Source: Cryobacterium aureum (GTDB taxonomy: Bacteria > Actinomycetota > Actinomycetes > Actinomycetales > Microbacteriaceae). From it: a DNA stretch of 64,000 bases. Positions within the stretch are counted from its first letter, which is position 1; each line of letters opens with the position of its first letter. Positions 17,990 to 25,753 of this stretch are shown here, piece after piece. The translations under genes were made by a program, and so were the position numbers. The notes below the pieces were generated by a model. The model ran no database searches, was not told the DNA's origin, and worked only from the letters and a program-made list of their open reading frames with translations. The DNA is taken from the NCBI RefSeq assembly GCF_002954245.1, contig NZ_PPTG01000009.1:429461-493460 (forward strand), in the 5' to 3' direction.

Positions 17990-18090
17990 CGTCAGAGTAC
18001 GCCGTGGGGTGCGGGGCCCGACGGCGACAATGCGCACGGTGCGCTCGAGCGCCGTACGGCCCGCGCCGAACTTGATCGCGTTAGGCAACG
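17990..18090 (-). pseudogene. C-terminal remnant of a second CMD-like gene
   Basis: The last about 30 codons of the CMD-like gene at 25100-25753 are recognisable here (KFGAGRTALERTVRIV versus KLGAGRSALEHTLRIA), immediately upstream of the ligase remnant. In the intact copy the order is CMD, MaoC, ligase; here the MaoC gene and the ligase 5' half have been lost. Confidence 0.75.
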
Positions 18091-18095
18091 ACGGC

Positions 18096-18620
18096 CTAAT
18101 GCGTGGGTGGGTAATTGGACGCGGCGGGCGCACCCCCGGGCCAGCGCACGGGCGTCTCGCTCGTCAACGACGTCTGTACGTCCGCCCAATCACCGACATG
18201 GATAGTGCGCATATTGCGCTTAGCGAAGACCCAACGATCGTTCTCGCGCAGGTACTCATCTTCGTAGCGCACGGCGCCGAACACGCTCGTTCCTCCCACG
18301 GCGATCTCCAAGTGTGCACCCACCAGACCAGTCGCATGGTCTTCGTCCTGGAAGTCGATCAGCACGTAGTGCGGGGTGTGAATCGTCGTTCCGAAGGCCG
18401 TTCTCGCACCCTTGATCATGCTCGCGATTCCTGCCCCGCCAGCGGCACCCTCAAACCCGCCCGCGGCGAATGAGGATGTTTCGGCGAAGCTCGCGGCGAT
18501 GGCGTCGTAATCGTCGAAATCGGACGCAAGAAAATACCTCACCGCGAGATCATGGATCTCGCCCCGATCTTCCAGCCGCCGAATGCGGGATTCCAAGCTT
18601 GTCGATTCCAGGGTGGTCAC
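18096..18620 (-). CDS. SnoaL-like/NTF2-fold protein
   Basis: This 174-residue protein has RIRRLEDRGEIHDLAVRYFLASDFDDYDAIAASFAETSSF near the start and a later VRYEDEYLRENDRWVFAKRNMRT segment, typical of the SnoaL-like (ring-hydroxylating-dioxygenase beta-like) group. The GTG at 18620 is chosen because AAAGGA lies 8 nt upstream; an ATG at 18686 would add 22 residues. It is divergent from the second luciferase-like monooxygenase, and both are flanked by type 1 motifs. The reaction is unknown; binding or isomerisation of a cyclic ketone or lactone intermediate is a guess from context. Confidence 0.82.
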   Translation of the reverse strand: MTTLESTSLESRIRRLEDRGEIHDLAVRYFLASDFDDYDAIAASFAETSSFAAGGFEGAAGGAGIASMIKGARTAFGTTIHTPHYVLIDFQDEDHATGLVGAHLEIAVGGTSVFGAVRYEDEYLRENDRWVFAKRNMRTIHVGDWADVQTSLTSETPVRWPGGAPAASNYPPTH

Positions 18621-18698
18621 GGCGAGATTCCTTTCGGTGAGTTCCTCGCAAGTTCGGCACTTCGGCTCGCTAAGGGCCGACAGCAACCGGGATCAATT

Positions 18699-18714
18699 TC
18701 AACATCCGCGTCGA
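18699..18714. promoter_or_regulatory. imperfect type 1 operator
   Basis: TCAACATCCGCGTCGA differs from the consensus by one base in the right half (CGTCGA). It lies 79 bp upstream of the SnoaL-like start at 18620. Confidence 0.45.
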
Positions 18715-18768
18715 CACCTGAACGCTACTAGGAACATTTGTGCGGGGTCAAGGAAAGAGCGGATCTTC

Positions 18769-18804
18769 TCAACATCTCCGTTGACTTTTCAACGCACTCG
18801 TTGA
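18769..18804. promoter_or_regulatory. two type 1 operators before the second LLM monooxygenase
   Basis: TCAACATCTCCGTTGA (18769-18784) and TCAACGCACTCGTTGA (18789-18804) start 20 bp apart. The second overlaps TTGACA (18801-18806), with TAACCT 18 bp downstream as a possible -10 for the gene at 18921. Confidence 0.78.
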
Positions 18805-18920
18805 CAAACAATCGCAGACGGGCCTAACCTTCGAATGCATCGACACCTGTGTCCGACGATTTTTACCCACAACAGCAGTCAATTTCGGGCGGACAAGGCA
18901 TATCTCAAAGGAGAGACCAG

Positions 18921-20090
18921 ATGGAATGCGGAATCTTTCACACGCCGTATATGCGGCCCGGACGCACGGACAAAGAGACTTTCGAATACTCAATGATGCT
19001 CGCCAAGGCTGCTGACAGCTTTGGCTATCGTGATTTCATGGTCGGTGAGCACGGCATGCAGGCGTGGGAGAACATCCCGAACCCTGAACTGCTCATCGTC
19101 GCGGCCGCGCAGGTGACCGAGCGAATGAGATTCGCGCCGATGGCGCACATCGTGCCGCTGCACAATCCCTCGTCGCTGGCGGTGCAGGTCGGTTACACCT
19201 CACAGCTGCTTCAGGACCGCTACTTTCTCGGCGTCGGTGCGGGATCCTGGGAAAACGAAGCCGTTCTCCGGGGCCAGCCGGGCGATCTCTCCGAAGCTCA
19301 CCCGCGACTCCTCGAGGGCCTCGAGGTCATGGACAAGGTCTGGCGCCGCCAACCGTTCGCGCACGAGGGCAAATACTACAAGGCCGCGTGGCTCGAGTCG
19401 GGCATCGATGCCGGATCCGTGGATCACCATGACGCCTTCGACCTCAAAGACGGTGAGGAGTACCACGCCCTGGCCGACCATTCCCCGTATGGCGGCGCCG
19501 ACGGCCTCGAAATCGCCATCACGGGCCTCAGTAAGGGTTCTCCGTCTCACGTATTGGCCGGTCAGCGTGGGTGGACCCCGATTTCGTTCTACGGCGGTTC
19601 TACGCTGCTTCGGTCGCAGTGGGACGTCTACTCCGCAGCCGTCGAAGCGCGTGGCGACGTGCCCGACGGATCCCGCTTCAAGGTTGCTCGCGACGTCTTC
19701 GTTGCCAGGACCGACGAAGAGGCGAAGGAACAGGCCAAGAACGGAGCACTGGGCCACGCCTGGAGCAAGTACCTGATGCCCGTGTACAAGAAGTACCGCA
19801 TCCTGCAGGGCTTCATCGACGACGCCGATGTGAAGGTCGACATCAACGATGTCGACCTCGACTACCTCGCCGATCACGTCTGGCTCTGCGGCTCCCCCGA
19901 GACCGTCATGGCCAAGATCGAGCGCACCTTCGAACAGACCGGCTTTCGTTACGGGCAGATCGCGGTCAACACGCACGATGCGCTCGATGACCCCGCACCC
20001 TGGGTCGAATCCCTGCGTCTGTTCGCCACAGAGGTCATGGCAAACATCGAGGTCGCGGGATCCAAGTCCCCAGTTCACGAGTTCGCGTAG
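18921..20090 (+). CDS. LLM-class flavin monooxygenase resembling 2,5-diketocamphane 1,2-monooxygenase
   Basis: This 389-residue luciferase-like monooxygenase is related to, but clearly distinct from, the one at 15548. MECGIFHTPYMRPGRT, MVGEHGMQAWENIPNPELL, FAPMAHIVPLHNPSSLA, ADHSPYGGADGLEIAITGLS and LADHVWLCGSPETVMAKIER are close to what I remember of the 2,5-diketocamphane monooxygenase, the enzyme for (+)-camphor. It needs FMNH2 from a partner reductase. The ATG at 18921 is chosen because AAAGGAGAG lies just upstream and because the family starts at this position; upstream codons to 18849 are probably untranslated. An SDR follows 87 bp downstream. Confidence 0.84.
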   Translation: MECGIFHTPYMRPGRTDKETFEYSMMLAKAADSFGYRDFMVGEHGMQAWENIPNPELLIVAAAQVTERMRFAPMAHIVPLHNPSSLAVQVGYTSQLLQDRYFLGVGAGSWENEAVLRGQPGDLSEAHPRLLEGLEVMDKVWRRQPFAHEGKYYKAAWLESGIDAGSVDHHDAFDLKDGEEYHALADHSPYGGADGLEIAITGLSKGSPSHVLAGQRGWTPISFYGGSTLLRSQWDVYSAAVEARGDVPDGSRFKVARDVFVARTDEEAKEQAKNGALGHAWSKYLMPVYKKYRILQGFIDDADVKVDINDVDLDYLADHVWLCGSPETVMAKIERTFEQTGFRYGQIAVNTHDALDDPAPWVESLRLFATEVMANIEVAGSKSPVHEFA

Positions 20091-20108
20091 TCACAAACAA
20101 CGCACTTC

Positions 20109-20154
20109 CACGAACGGGGGCGGGCGATTCGTTGATTCACCCGCCCCGTTCGTG
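20109..20154 (+). terminator. hairpin between the LLM monooxygenase and SDR genes
   Basis: CACGAACGGGGGCGGGCGA pairs with TCACCCGCCCCGTTCGTG with one bulge. It lies between two co-directional genes without a T-run, so it may attenuate rather than end transcription. Confidence 0.5.
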
Positions 20155-20177
20155 CTTAACAGGAAAGCAATAGGGTC

Positions 20178-20957
20178 ATGACGGATTTACGCGGAAAAAA
20201 AATTATCGTCACCGGAGGTGCCCGAGGCATCGGCGAAGCAGCGGTACGAGCTTTCGCCCGCAGCGGCGCGGCGGTGGTGGCGATCGATCTCAATCAGAAA
20301 CCCGGAGAATCCGTCGCCGCCGAAGCGACAGAGGCAGGGCCGGGCACAGTCAGATTTCTGCACGGGGATGTGTCGGATCGAGCCGGAATCGATGCGACCA
20401 TCGATGCGGCCGTGGATCACCTGGGCGGTCTCGACGTGCTCGTGAACGTCGCGGGCATTCAGAAGCACGCTGCCGTACACGACATCCCGGACGACCTGAT
20501 CGACCGGATCTTTCGAATCAATGTCTACGGCACGGTCTACACGAATTCGGCGGCCTTCCGCCACATGGCTGCCGGAGGCGGGGGCGCGATCATCAACTTC
20601 GGCTCCGAATCCGGACTCACGGCGGAGCCGAACAACGCGACCTACGGCATGACCAAGGCAGCGGTGCACAACTGGACTCGCAGCGTCGCTCGAGACTGGG
20701 GACCAGCGGGAATTCGCGTCAACGCGGTACTTCCCTACGTCGCCACCCCGATGTACACGGAGTTTCGAGCCGCCCTCACCCCCGAGGAACTGGCCGCCCA
20801 CGATGTGTCGACGGCGGCACAGATCCCCCTTGGTGGGCGGTTTGGAGACGCGGATCTGGATCTCGCTCCCGTGCTCGTGTTTCTCGCCAGCGACGATTCA
20901 CGATTCATCACCGGTCAGCTGCTTCCCGTCGACGGCGGCCTGATCTCCGTACGCTGA
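20178..20957 (+). CDS. SDR-family oxidoreductase
   Basis: This 259-residue classical SDR has TGGARGIGEAAVRAF as the nucleotide motif, VNVAGIQ, catalytic serine and tyrosine in NFGSESGLTAEPNNATYGMTK and the C-terminal ITGQLLPVDGGLIS. It is closely similar to the partial SDR at 1-579. The gene follows the 2,5-diketocamphane-monooxygenase-like gene on the same strand. A plausible task is oxidation of a hydroxy intermediate or reduction of a keto intermediate of the camphor route, but no substrate can be read from the sequence. Confidence 0.9.
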   Translation: MTDLRGKKIIVTGGARGIGEAAVRAFARSGAAVVAIDLNQKPGESVAAEATEAGPGTVRFLHGDVSDRAGIDATIDAAVDHLGGLDVLVNVAGIQKHAAVHDIPDDLIDRIFRINVYGTVYTNSAAFRHMAAGGGGAIINFGSESGLTAEPNNATYGMTKAAVHNWTRSVARDWGPAGIRVNAVLPYVATPMYTEFRAALTPEELAAHDVSTAAQIPLGGRFGDADLDLAPVLVFLASDDSRFITGQLLPVDGGLISVR

Positions 20958-20976
20958 CTGAACCAGCGCATGCGAA

Positions 20977-21020
20977 GATCCTGCCGGGATCGGCGCGAAT
21001 GCTCCGCTCCCGGCAGGATC
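20977..21020. terminator. hairpin after the SDR gene
   Basis: GATCCTGCCGGG and CCCGGCAGGATC form a 12-bp perfect stem 20 bp after the SDR stop codon. The stem resembles the terminator after the crotonase at 38865. Confidence 0.65.
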
Positions 21021-21118
21021 AGGGCCATCGCGACGTGACGGGGCAGCTGACGAATCGCGCGGTGCATTACACCCGATTCGCCGATGATGCCCGCCTTCAC
21101 CTCGGGAAGACCGAACTG
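21015..21118 (-). pseudogene. internal fragment of a crotonase gene
   Basis: On the minus strand the segment reads VKAGIIGESGVMHRAIRQLP followed by HVAMAL, nearly identical to the middle of the intact crotonase at 38063-38839. It has no start and is followed by unrelated sequence. It is fused directly behind the truncated FAD dehydrogenase and marks a deletion junction. Confidence 0.85.
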
Positions 21119-21354
21119 ATATAACGGAGCGCATCGTCGCGGGAATCCTCAAAACCAGCCGCACGCATGAACGAATTATTCGGGACCCAGATCGTCCCGC
21201 CAGACTTCGACGTTGTGCCTCCGGGCATTCCGGCCTTCTCCAGCAGGAGCACGCTAGCGCCGGTTCGAGCCGCCGTGATCGCCGCCGCGAATCCGGCGGC
21301 TCCAGCGCCAACTACGATCACATCTGTTTCGACGTCCCAAATCTGTTGAGTCAT
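21119..21354 (-). pseudogene. N-terminal fragment of an FAD-dependent 3-ketosteroid dehydrogenase-like gene
   Basis: About 80 codons remain of a flavoprotein of the KstD/fumarate-reductase type: VIVVGAGAAGFAAAITAART is the FAD dinucleotide motif and MPGGTTSKSGGTIWVPNN the segment typical of 3-oxosteroid 1-dehydrogenase-like enzymes, which normally run to about 550 residues. The frame then runs into crotonase-derived sequence and stops. A type 1 operator still precedes it (21417), so the gene was once part of the regulon. Confidence 0.85.
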
Positions 21355-21416
21355 ACTCGCCTCATCCTCGCCACATTGCAGGTAGACGCCACCCTATGAC
21401 CAGCCCATAGAAACTG

Positions 21417-21432
21417 TCAATACAAGCGTTGA
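21417..21432. promoter_or_regulatory. type 1 operator before the truncated dehydrogenase
   Basis: TCAATACAAGCGTTGA. On the minus strand TTGACA (21415-21420) is followed after 18 bp by TAGGGT (21391-21396), so the promoter is retained although its gene is broken. Confidence 0.65.
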
Positions 21433-21547
21433 TTGGTGGCCGCAACCGGTCCACTGGCGAACCTCCTGCCGGCCCGATGGACGGCGTGGTTCGCGCATCC
21501 GTCGTCACGCGGTCCGCACCTTTCCTAAAGGTTCGAGGATCGACTGG

Positions 21548-22609
21548 TCACACGGCGGCATGGCGGCGCACCAGACGCATGACTTCGCCGCCGCCGATCT
21601 CGAGCTTTCCGGCGTCAATGAGGAAGTCGACGTGCGCCTCCGTCTCCGAGAGGGCGGCGCGCAGGTTGACATCGTGCAGACTCTCCCAGGAGCGGGACCA
21701 GCTGATCCGCTGGGCGATCGAGTACACCGAATAGCCTTCGCTGCTTCCCACGGCGTTAACGATCTCCTGTGCTCTTTCCCGGTGATGCCGGGCGAGATCG
21801 TCGGCTCGGTGAGCCAGGCCACTGAAACGATATTCGTGCGCCGGAAGCACTTCGAAGTCAGGCCACTGTTTCATCCGATCGAGCGACGAATAGTACTGCG
21901 CCAACGCCCCCCTACGGGTCCCGGTGGATGTGAGACCGACGTTGGAAGTGATGCGCGGAAGGATGTGATCACCGCTGAAGACGATCTCATTGTCTTCATC
22001 CACGATGCACACGTGTCCCGGAGTATGGCCAGGCGTCGCCACGACCCGAAGGGATCGTCCGGGAAGGGGCAAGAAGTCGCCGTCCTCGAGCGGAAGCGTA
22101 GTACGCGCAAGCCCCTGCATATACCGGATGGTCGCCGGTGGCGTGAGGAGCTCCCCCATCCGCTCGGGTGGAACTCCAATCTCCTCCAGCCAGCGCTGGT
22201 CAACTTCCGTAACGGATGCTTCGTCGTCGTAGAGGGCGAGCAACGCACTCTCACGCGGATGCATGCCAATCCATGCCCCCGACTGCCCGGCGATGTGCTC
22301 GGCCATTCCGAGATGATCGGGATGCAGATGCGTAGAGACGATGCCGACAATCGACTCGATTGTCATACCAGCCCGCTCGAGGCCGATTGCAATCTGTGAA
22401 CGACCCCTTGCGCTATCAAAACCCGGATCGATGAGGAGACTCTGGCCCGCACCATTCATCACAAGATAGGCGAAGGTATAGCGCACTGGGGCTTGGCTGA
22501 AGTCCACGGGAATCGACCAGATATCCCCGCGCACGTGCTCGACCGGAGGCATCGTGCGATCCATCCAGGCTTGCTTCTGTACCGCTCCCGTGATCAGCAT
22601 GGCATCCAT
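21548..22609 (-). CDS. MBL-fold metallo-hydrolase
   Basis: This 353-residue protein is a metallo-beta-lactamase-fold hydrolase with two-metal site motifs STHLHPDHLGMAEH, TPGHTPGHVC, FSGDHILP and PAHEYRF, followed by a C-terminal helical domain of about 90 residues. Members with this layout include lactonases and thioesterases. It starts 31 bp after the stop of the CoA ligase at 22641 and is probably in its operon. Opening of a lactone made by a Baeyer-Villiger enzyme, or release of a CoA ester, would both fit. The sequence does not decide. Confidence 0.87.
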   Translation of the reverse strand: MDAMLITGAVQKQAWMDRTMPPVEHVRGDIWSIPVDFSQAPVRYTFAYLVMNGAGQSLLIDPGFDSARGRSQIAIGLERAGMTIESIVGIVSTHLHPDHLGMAEHIAGQSGAWIGMHPRESALLALYDDEASVTEVDQRWLEEIGVPPERMGELLTPPATIRYMQGLARTTLPLEDGDFLPLPGRSLRVVATPGHTPGHVCIVDEDNEIVFSGDHILPRITSNVGLTSTGTRRGALAQYYSSLDRMKQWPDFEVLPAHEYRFSGLAHRADDLARHHRERAQEIVNAVGSSEGYSVYSIAQRISWSRSWESLHDVNLRAALSETEAHVDFLIDAGKLEIGGGEVMRLVRRHAAV

Positions 22610-22640
22610 TTTCTCATCTCGGGACCGGCCTGCTTGTCCC

Positions 22641-24284
22641 TCATGCGTCGTGGAGCGCCAGTTCGCTCAGTTCCCGGCGCAGGGCTACCTTGTTGACTTT
22701 TGTGGCCGACATTGGCCACTCGGATGTGGTCTTAAAGAAGATGGAACGAGGCACCTTGAAACTGGCGATCCTCCCCTGGCAATATTCAATGAGCTCATCC
22801 TCGGTAACCATTGCCCCCGCGGCAATCTCGACGAAAGCGACCGGAACTTCATCCAACCGTTCGTCTGGTCGACCGATGACCTCCGCCAACATCACGTACG
22901 GGTGGGTACAGAGGAACGCCTCGACCTCGATCGCCGGCACGTTCTCGCCCCCAACCTTGAGCATGTCCTTCAGCCGCCCCGCATACGTGATGTGTTCATG
23001 TTCGTCCTGGACATACAGGTCCCCCGTATGCAGCCACCCGTCCGCGTCGATCACCTCGGCGGTCTTCTCCGGATCGCGGTAATACCCCTCCATCAGCAGG
23101 TATCCGCGCACAAGGATCTCCCCGATAATTCCGCGGGGGGCGTCGAGTCCCGTCTCCGGGTCGATGATACGCACCTCGACGCCACTCACCGGTTTGCCCC
23201 CAGTTGTCGCCCGCATCTCCGCGGAGTCATCGAGGGGAGACATGGCGTAATATCCCGAAAGCTCCGACATCCCGGACCCATTGACGTGGATCGCCTGCGG
23301 CAGCATAGCTTGGATACCGCGAAGAAAACTCGGAGGCCCGATCAGGATGATCGAGGTGACACTCGCGAGATCATCCGGCATGAATCCCGGGGCGGTTGTC
23401 AGCCCGTTCATGATCGCCTGAAACCACGGCCAGAGCGAGGTGATGCGGTGTTTCCGGATCTGCTCGAGAGCACGCGGGCCGTCGAAATAGGTATCCGAGA
23501 CGAAGGTCCCTCCGAGGCCGATCGACCCAATCATCACCTGCATCGCCGCAATGTGGAACAGCGGTCCCGGGCACCAGTAGACGTTGTGGTCGACAAGCGG
23601 CACGTTCTGGCGCATCCGCCCCATACTTCCCCGGCTGATCCCTTCGTGGGAAATCAGGCAGCCCTTCGGGTGCGCGGTCGTGCCCGACGTGTAAAGTATC
23701 ATCGCAACATCCCTGACGCGAACCGTCGTGCGAATGGCTTCGATGAGTTCAGCCGGTGTCTCGGATGCTCTGGCGAAGAAACGATCCTGGCCGACAAATC
23801 CAGGACTGTCCGATCCGCGGAGCATCACGATGTGAGAAAGAGTCTTCGCCTCGGGAAGATCGAGCGGCGCACCCGCGACGGCTCCGGCCAACGACGGCAG
23901 GCTCTCTGACAGGATGGCGCGAAAGTCGGTGCGATCGGAAATCCGGTCCGTGGTGAGCACCACTCGCAGGCGGGAATGGTCGATCACATACCCGAGCTCG
24001 GCGCTGCGGAACCGCGCATTGAGTGGCACCACGACGCAGCCAAGAAGAGCGATCGCAAAATAGCCTTCGAGGAACTCTGGTGAATTCGGCATAAGCAGGC
24101 CAACATGGTCGCCGCGCCGCACGCCGAGCGCATAGAGTCCGCGGGCTGTGTGGACCGACCCGGCGAGCAGTTGCGCGTAGGTTAGCTCGTGGTCGGGGAA
24201 GGCAAGCGCCACCCGATCGGGATGCCGCGCCGCACTGCGGACGAGCAGGTCGCCGATCGGAACGGTGTCACTGAAAACGTTCAT
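22641..24284 (-). CDS. AMP-forming acyl-CoA ligase
   Basis: This 547-residue ANL-family ligase activates a carboxylic acid as CoA thioester. Motifs in order: ILYTSGTTAHPKGCLIS (A3), VNGSGMSELSGYYA (A5), LHTGDLYVQDEHEHITYAGR (A7-A8), KVGGENVPAIEVEAFLCTHP and the A10 lysine in PMSATKVNKVALRRE. It has a close paralogue at 34460-36136 and a decayed one at 17365. The ATG at 24284 is chosen by alignment with the start of that paralogue. Under a type 1 operator and next to an MBL hydrolase, it is a candidate for activating the ring-opened trimethylcyclopentenylacetic acid of the camphor route. Confidence 0.9.
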   Translation of the reverse strand: MNVFSDTVPIGDLLVRSAARHPDRVALAFPDHELTYAQLLAGSVHTARGLYALGVRRGDHVGLLMPNSPEFLEGYFAIALLGCVVVPLNARFRSAELGYVIDHSRLRVVLTTDRISDRTDFRAILSESLPSLAGAVAGAPLDLPEAKTLSHIVMLRGSDSPGFVGQDRFFARASETPAELIEAIRTTVRVRDVAMILYTSGTTAHPKGCLISHEGISRGSMGRMRQNVPLVDHNVYWCPGPLFHIAAMQVMIGSIGLGGTFVSDTYFDGPRALEQIRKHRITSLWPWFQAIMNGLTTAPGFMPDDLASVTSIILIGPPSFLRGIQAMLPQAIHVNGSGMSELSGYYAMSPLDDSAEMRATTGGKPVSGVEVRIIDPETGLDAPRGIIGEILVRGYLLMEGYYRDPEKTAEVIDADGWLHTGDLYVQDEHEHITYAGRLKDMLKVGGENVPAIEVEAFLCTHPYVMLAEVIGRPDERLDEVPVAFVEIAAGAMVTEDELIEYCQGRIASFKVPRSIFFKTTSEWPMSATKVNKVALRRELSELALHDA

Positions 24285-24406
24285 CGCTTCGAGCTCATGC
24301 CGAATACCGTACGCATCATTGCGTCCCATCTTCTTTGTGGAGTTGCCGCGACTCTGTTGGCGAAACCGTCGACGTAGTCCAAAATACGTGGACGTCCGAC
24401 CATTTG

Positions 24407-24422
24407 TCAACACGATCGTTGA
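24407..24422. promoter_or_regulatory. type 1 operator before the CoA ligase
   Basis: TCAACACGATCGTTGA. It includes a minus-strand TTGACA -35 box, followed 17-18 bp later by GTATTT/TATTTT. Confidence 0.72.
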
Positions 24423-24436
24423 ATGGATATATTTTT

Positions 24437-24898
24437 TTAGCCCGTAGGATCGATTCTCACGCGCATGTAGGCCTCCGCTCGCATAGTGAAGACAAGTTCT
24501 CCGGCGTCATTGAAAAGCTCTCCGAACTTGTGAACGAGACTGCGGGACTCATCTCGTGGCTCTATCGCAGTGATGGTTACGGTCCCGGTGAGGGTCATTT
24601 CCGGTCGCACCGGCCTAAGGAACTGCAGGTCCCGGATGCCCCGCCCCGCAATGATCTCCCAATCGCGATAGACGTGCGTCACCGCGAGTTTCTGGAAAAT
24701 GCAGAGTGTATGCAGCCCACTGGCGATGATGCCATCGTAGAAGCCACGGGCCGCGATCTCGTCATCCATGTGAATGGGTTGCGGATCCCATTCCCCCGCG
24801 AATTCGAGGATCGCCTCACGTGATATCAAATAGCTGCCGATGGGGTACGACTCACCGACGACCAAGTCGCCTGCGAACACCGCATTGAGTGAAGCCAT
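24437..24898 (-). CDS. MaoC-like (hot-dog fold) enoyl-CoA hydratase
   Basis: This protein of about 153 residues has the hydratase-2 motif FAGEWDPQPIHMDDEIAARG, carrying the catalytic Asp/His pair, then GIIASGLHTLC and a beta-rich C-terminal half (RPEMTLTGTVTI). It would add water to a trans-2-enoyl-CoA with R-stereochemistry or dehydrate the reverse. It lies between the CMD-like gene and the ligase, and a type 1 operator is 123 bp upstream. The ATG at 24898 is used. The physiological substrate is unknown. Confidence 0.85.
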   Translation of the reverse strand: MASLNAVFAGDLVVGESYPIGSYLISREAILEFAGEWDPQPIHMDDEIAARGFYDGIIASGLHTLCIFQKLAVTHVYRDWEIIAGRGIRDLQFLRPVRPEMTLTGTVTITAIEPRDESRSLVHKFGELFNDAGELVFTMRAEAYMRVRIDPTG

Positions 24899-25020
24899 GA
24901 ACAACTCGCTTTCGCCTCAGGACTTCGACGCGTACCACCTCAGGCGACCACGTCGTCCACCAAATTCGACATGGATTTCTCACATCGTAGCCCTCAGGAT
25001 GACAGAGGCATGACGCTCAG

Positions 25021-25036
25021 TCAACACTTATGTAGA
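25021..25036. promoter_or_regulatory. type 1 operator before the MaoC gene
   Basis: TCAACACTTATGTAGA, TGTAGA variant. On the minus strand TTGACT is followed after 17 bp by CATCCT. Confidence 0.68.
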
Positions 25037-25099
25037 ACAACGTCTTGTGACCATCGAAATTCACATCGTGCGCACACTCTTCACCGAACCACGGTTCAG

Positions 25100-25753
25100 C
25101 TAAAGCACTCCCTTCGGCGTGGGTCCGGCGGCGGCGATGCGCAAGGTGTGTTCGAGCGCACTGCGGCCCGCTCCGAGCTTGATCGCATTGCGCAGGTGGA
25201 GGCGCATGCCGGGAAGGTACCGGTGGCTCGGCGTCGCATCTACCGCAACGGAGATGAGTTCTTTCGTTAGATCCGTGAGATTATGCAAACGCCACGGCAC
25301 CGCGCAATACAGGAAGAAGGCTTCGAACGCCTCAGGCGACATCCGGTTCAGTGCAGCGAGGAACCCCGGGATTTCGTCCTGCATCGTGGTCCAGTAACCG
25401 CCATCCCCGACATACATGTCCCAAAGCCTTTGGCGCTCGTTATCCCAGGGCGGCCCATCTGGCTCTGTCACCAGCAAGTCGAGGATCCGGGTCGCTTCGA
25501 AAAAGCTGTGCACCCCGGTGCCTGACACTAGAGTGATGACCTCCTGGACTTGCGCGGACGTCGCTCCGCCACAGAGAGCGCGCTCGATGTATTCACGGGT
25601 TCCGTCGACGTCTAGGGACATCGCCGATGCGCGGATTCCGAGCCCGATCATTGTCTCTGTCATCGAATCCAGAGGCTCGCCCTCGGGAAGGTCGGCCGTT
25701 AGAGCAGCCGACTGCCGATCGATATCAGCCTGGTGCACATCCGGTTGTTTCAC
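25100..25753 (-). CDS. carboxymuconolactone decarboxylase/AhpD-like protein
   Basis: This 217-residue helical protein has two CMD-type repeats, ALCGGATSAQVQEVITLVSG with TGVHSFFEA in the first half and TKELISVAVDATPSHRYLPG with LHLRNAIKLGAG in the second. The AhpD CxxC redox pair is absent, so a decarboxylase or lactone-acting role is likelier than peroxidase coupling. It starts with a GTG that overlaps the crotonase stop by 4 bp. A decayed copy of its C-terminus lies at 17990. The specific reaction is unknown. Confidence 0.82.
   Translation of the reverse strand: MKQPDVHQADIDRQSAALTADLPEGEPLDSMTETMIGLGIRASAMSLDVDGTREYIERALCGGATSAQVQEVITLVSGTGVHSFFEATRILDLLVTEPDGPPWDNERQRLWDMYVGDGGYWTTMQDEIPGFLAALNRMSPEAFEAFFLYCAVPWRLHNLTDLTKELISVAVDATPSHRYLPGMRLHLRNAIKLGAGRSALEHTLRIAAAGPTPKGVL

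Noticed and set aside
15548..20090. F420-dependent oxidoreductases
   Set aside because: Actinobacterial LLM proteins are often F420 enzymes, but these two match DKCMO-type FMN monooxygenases along their length and sit with a flavin reductase and flavokinase.
22554..23909. Plus-strand open frame of 451 codons
   Set aside because: It is antisense to the CoA ligase with its full ANL motif set. The antisense translation is rich in Arg, Asp and His without structure.
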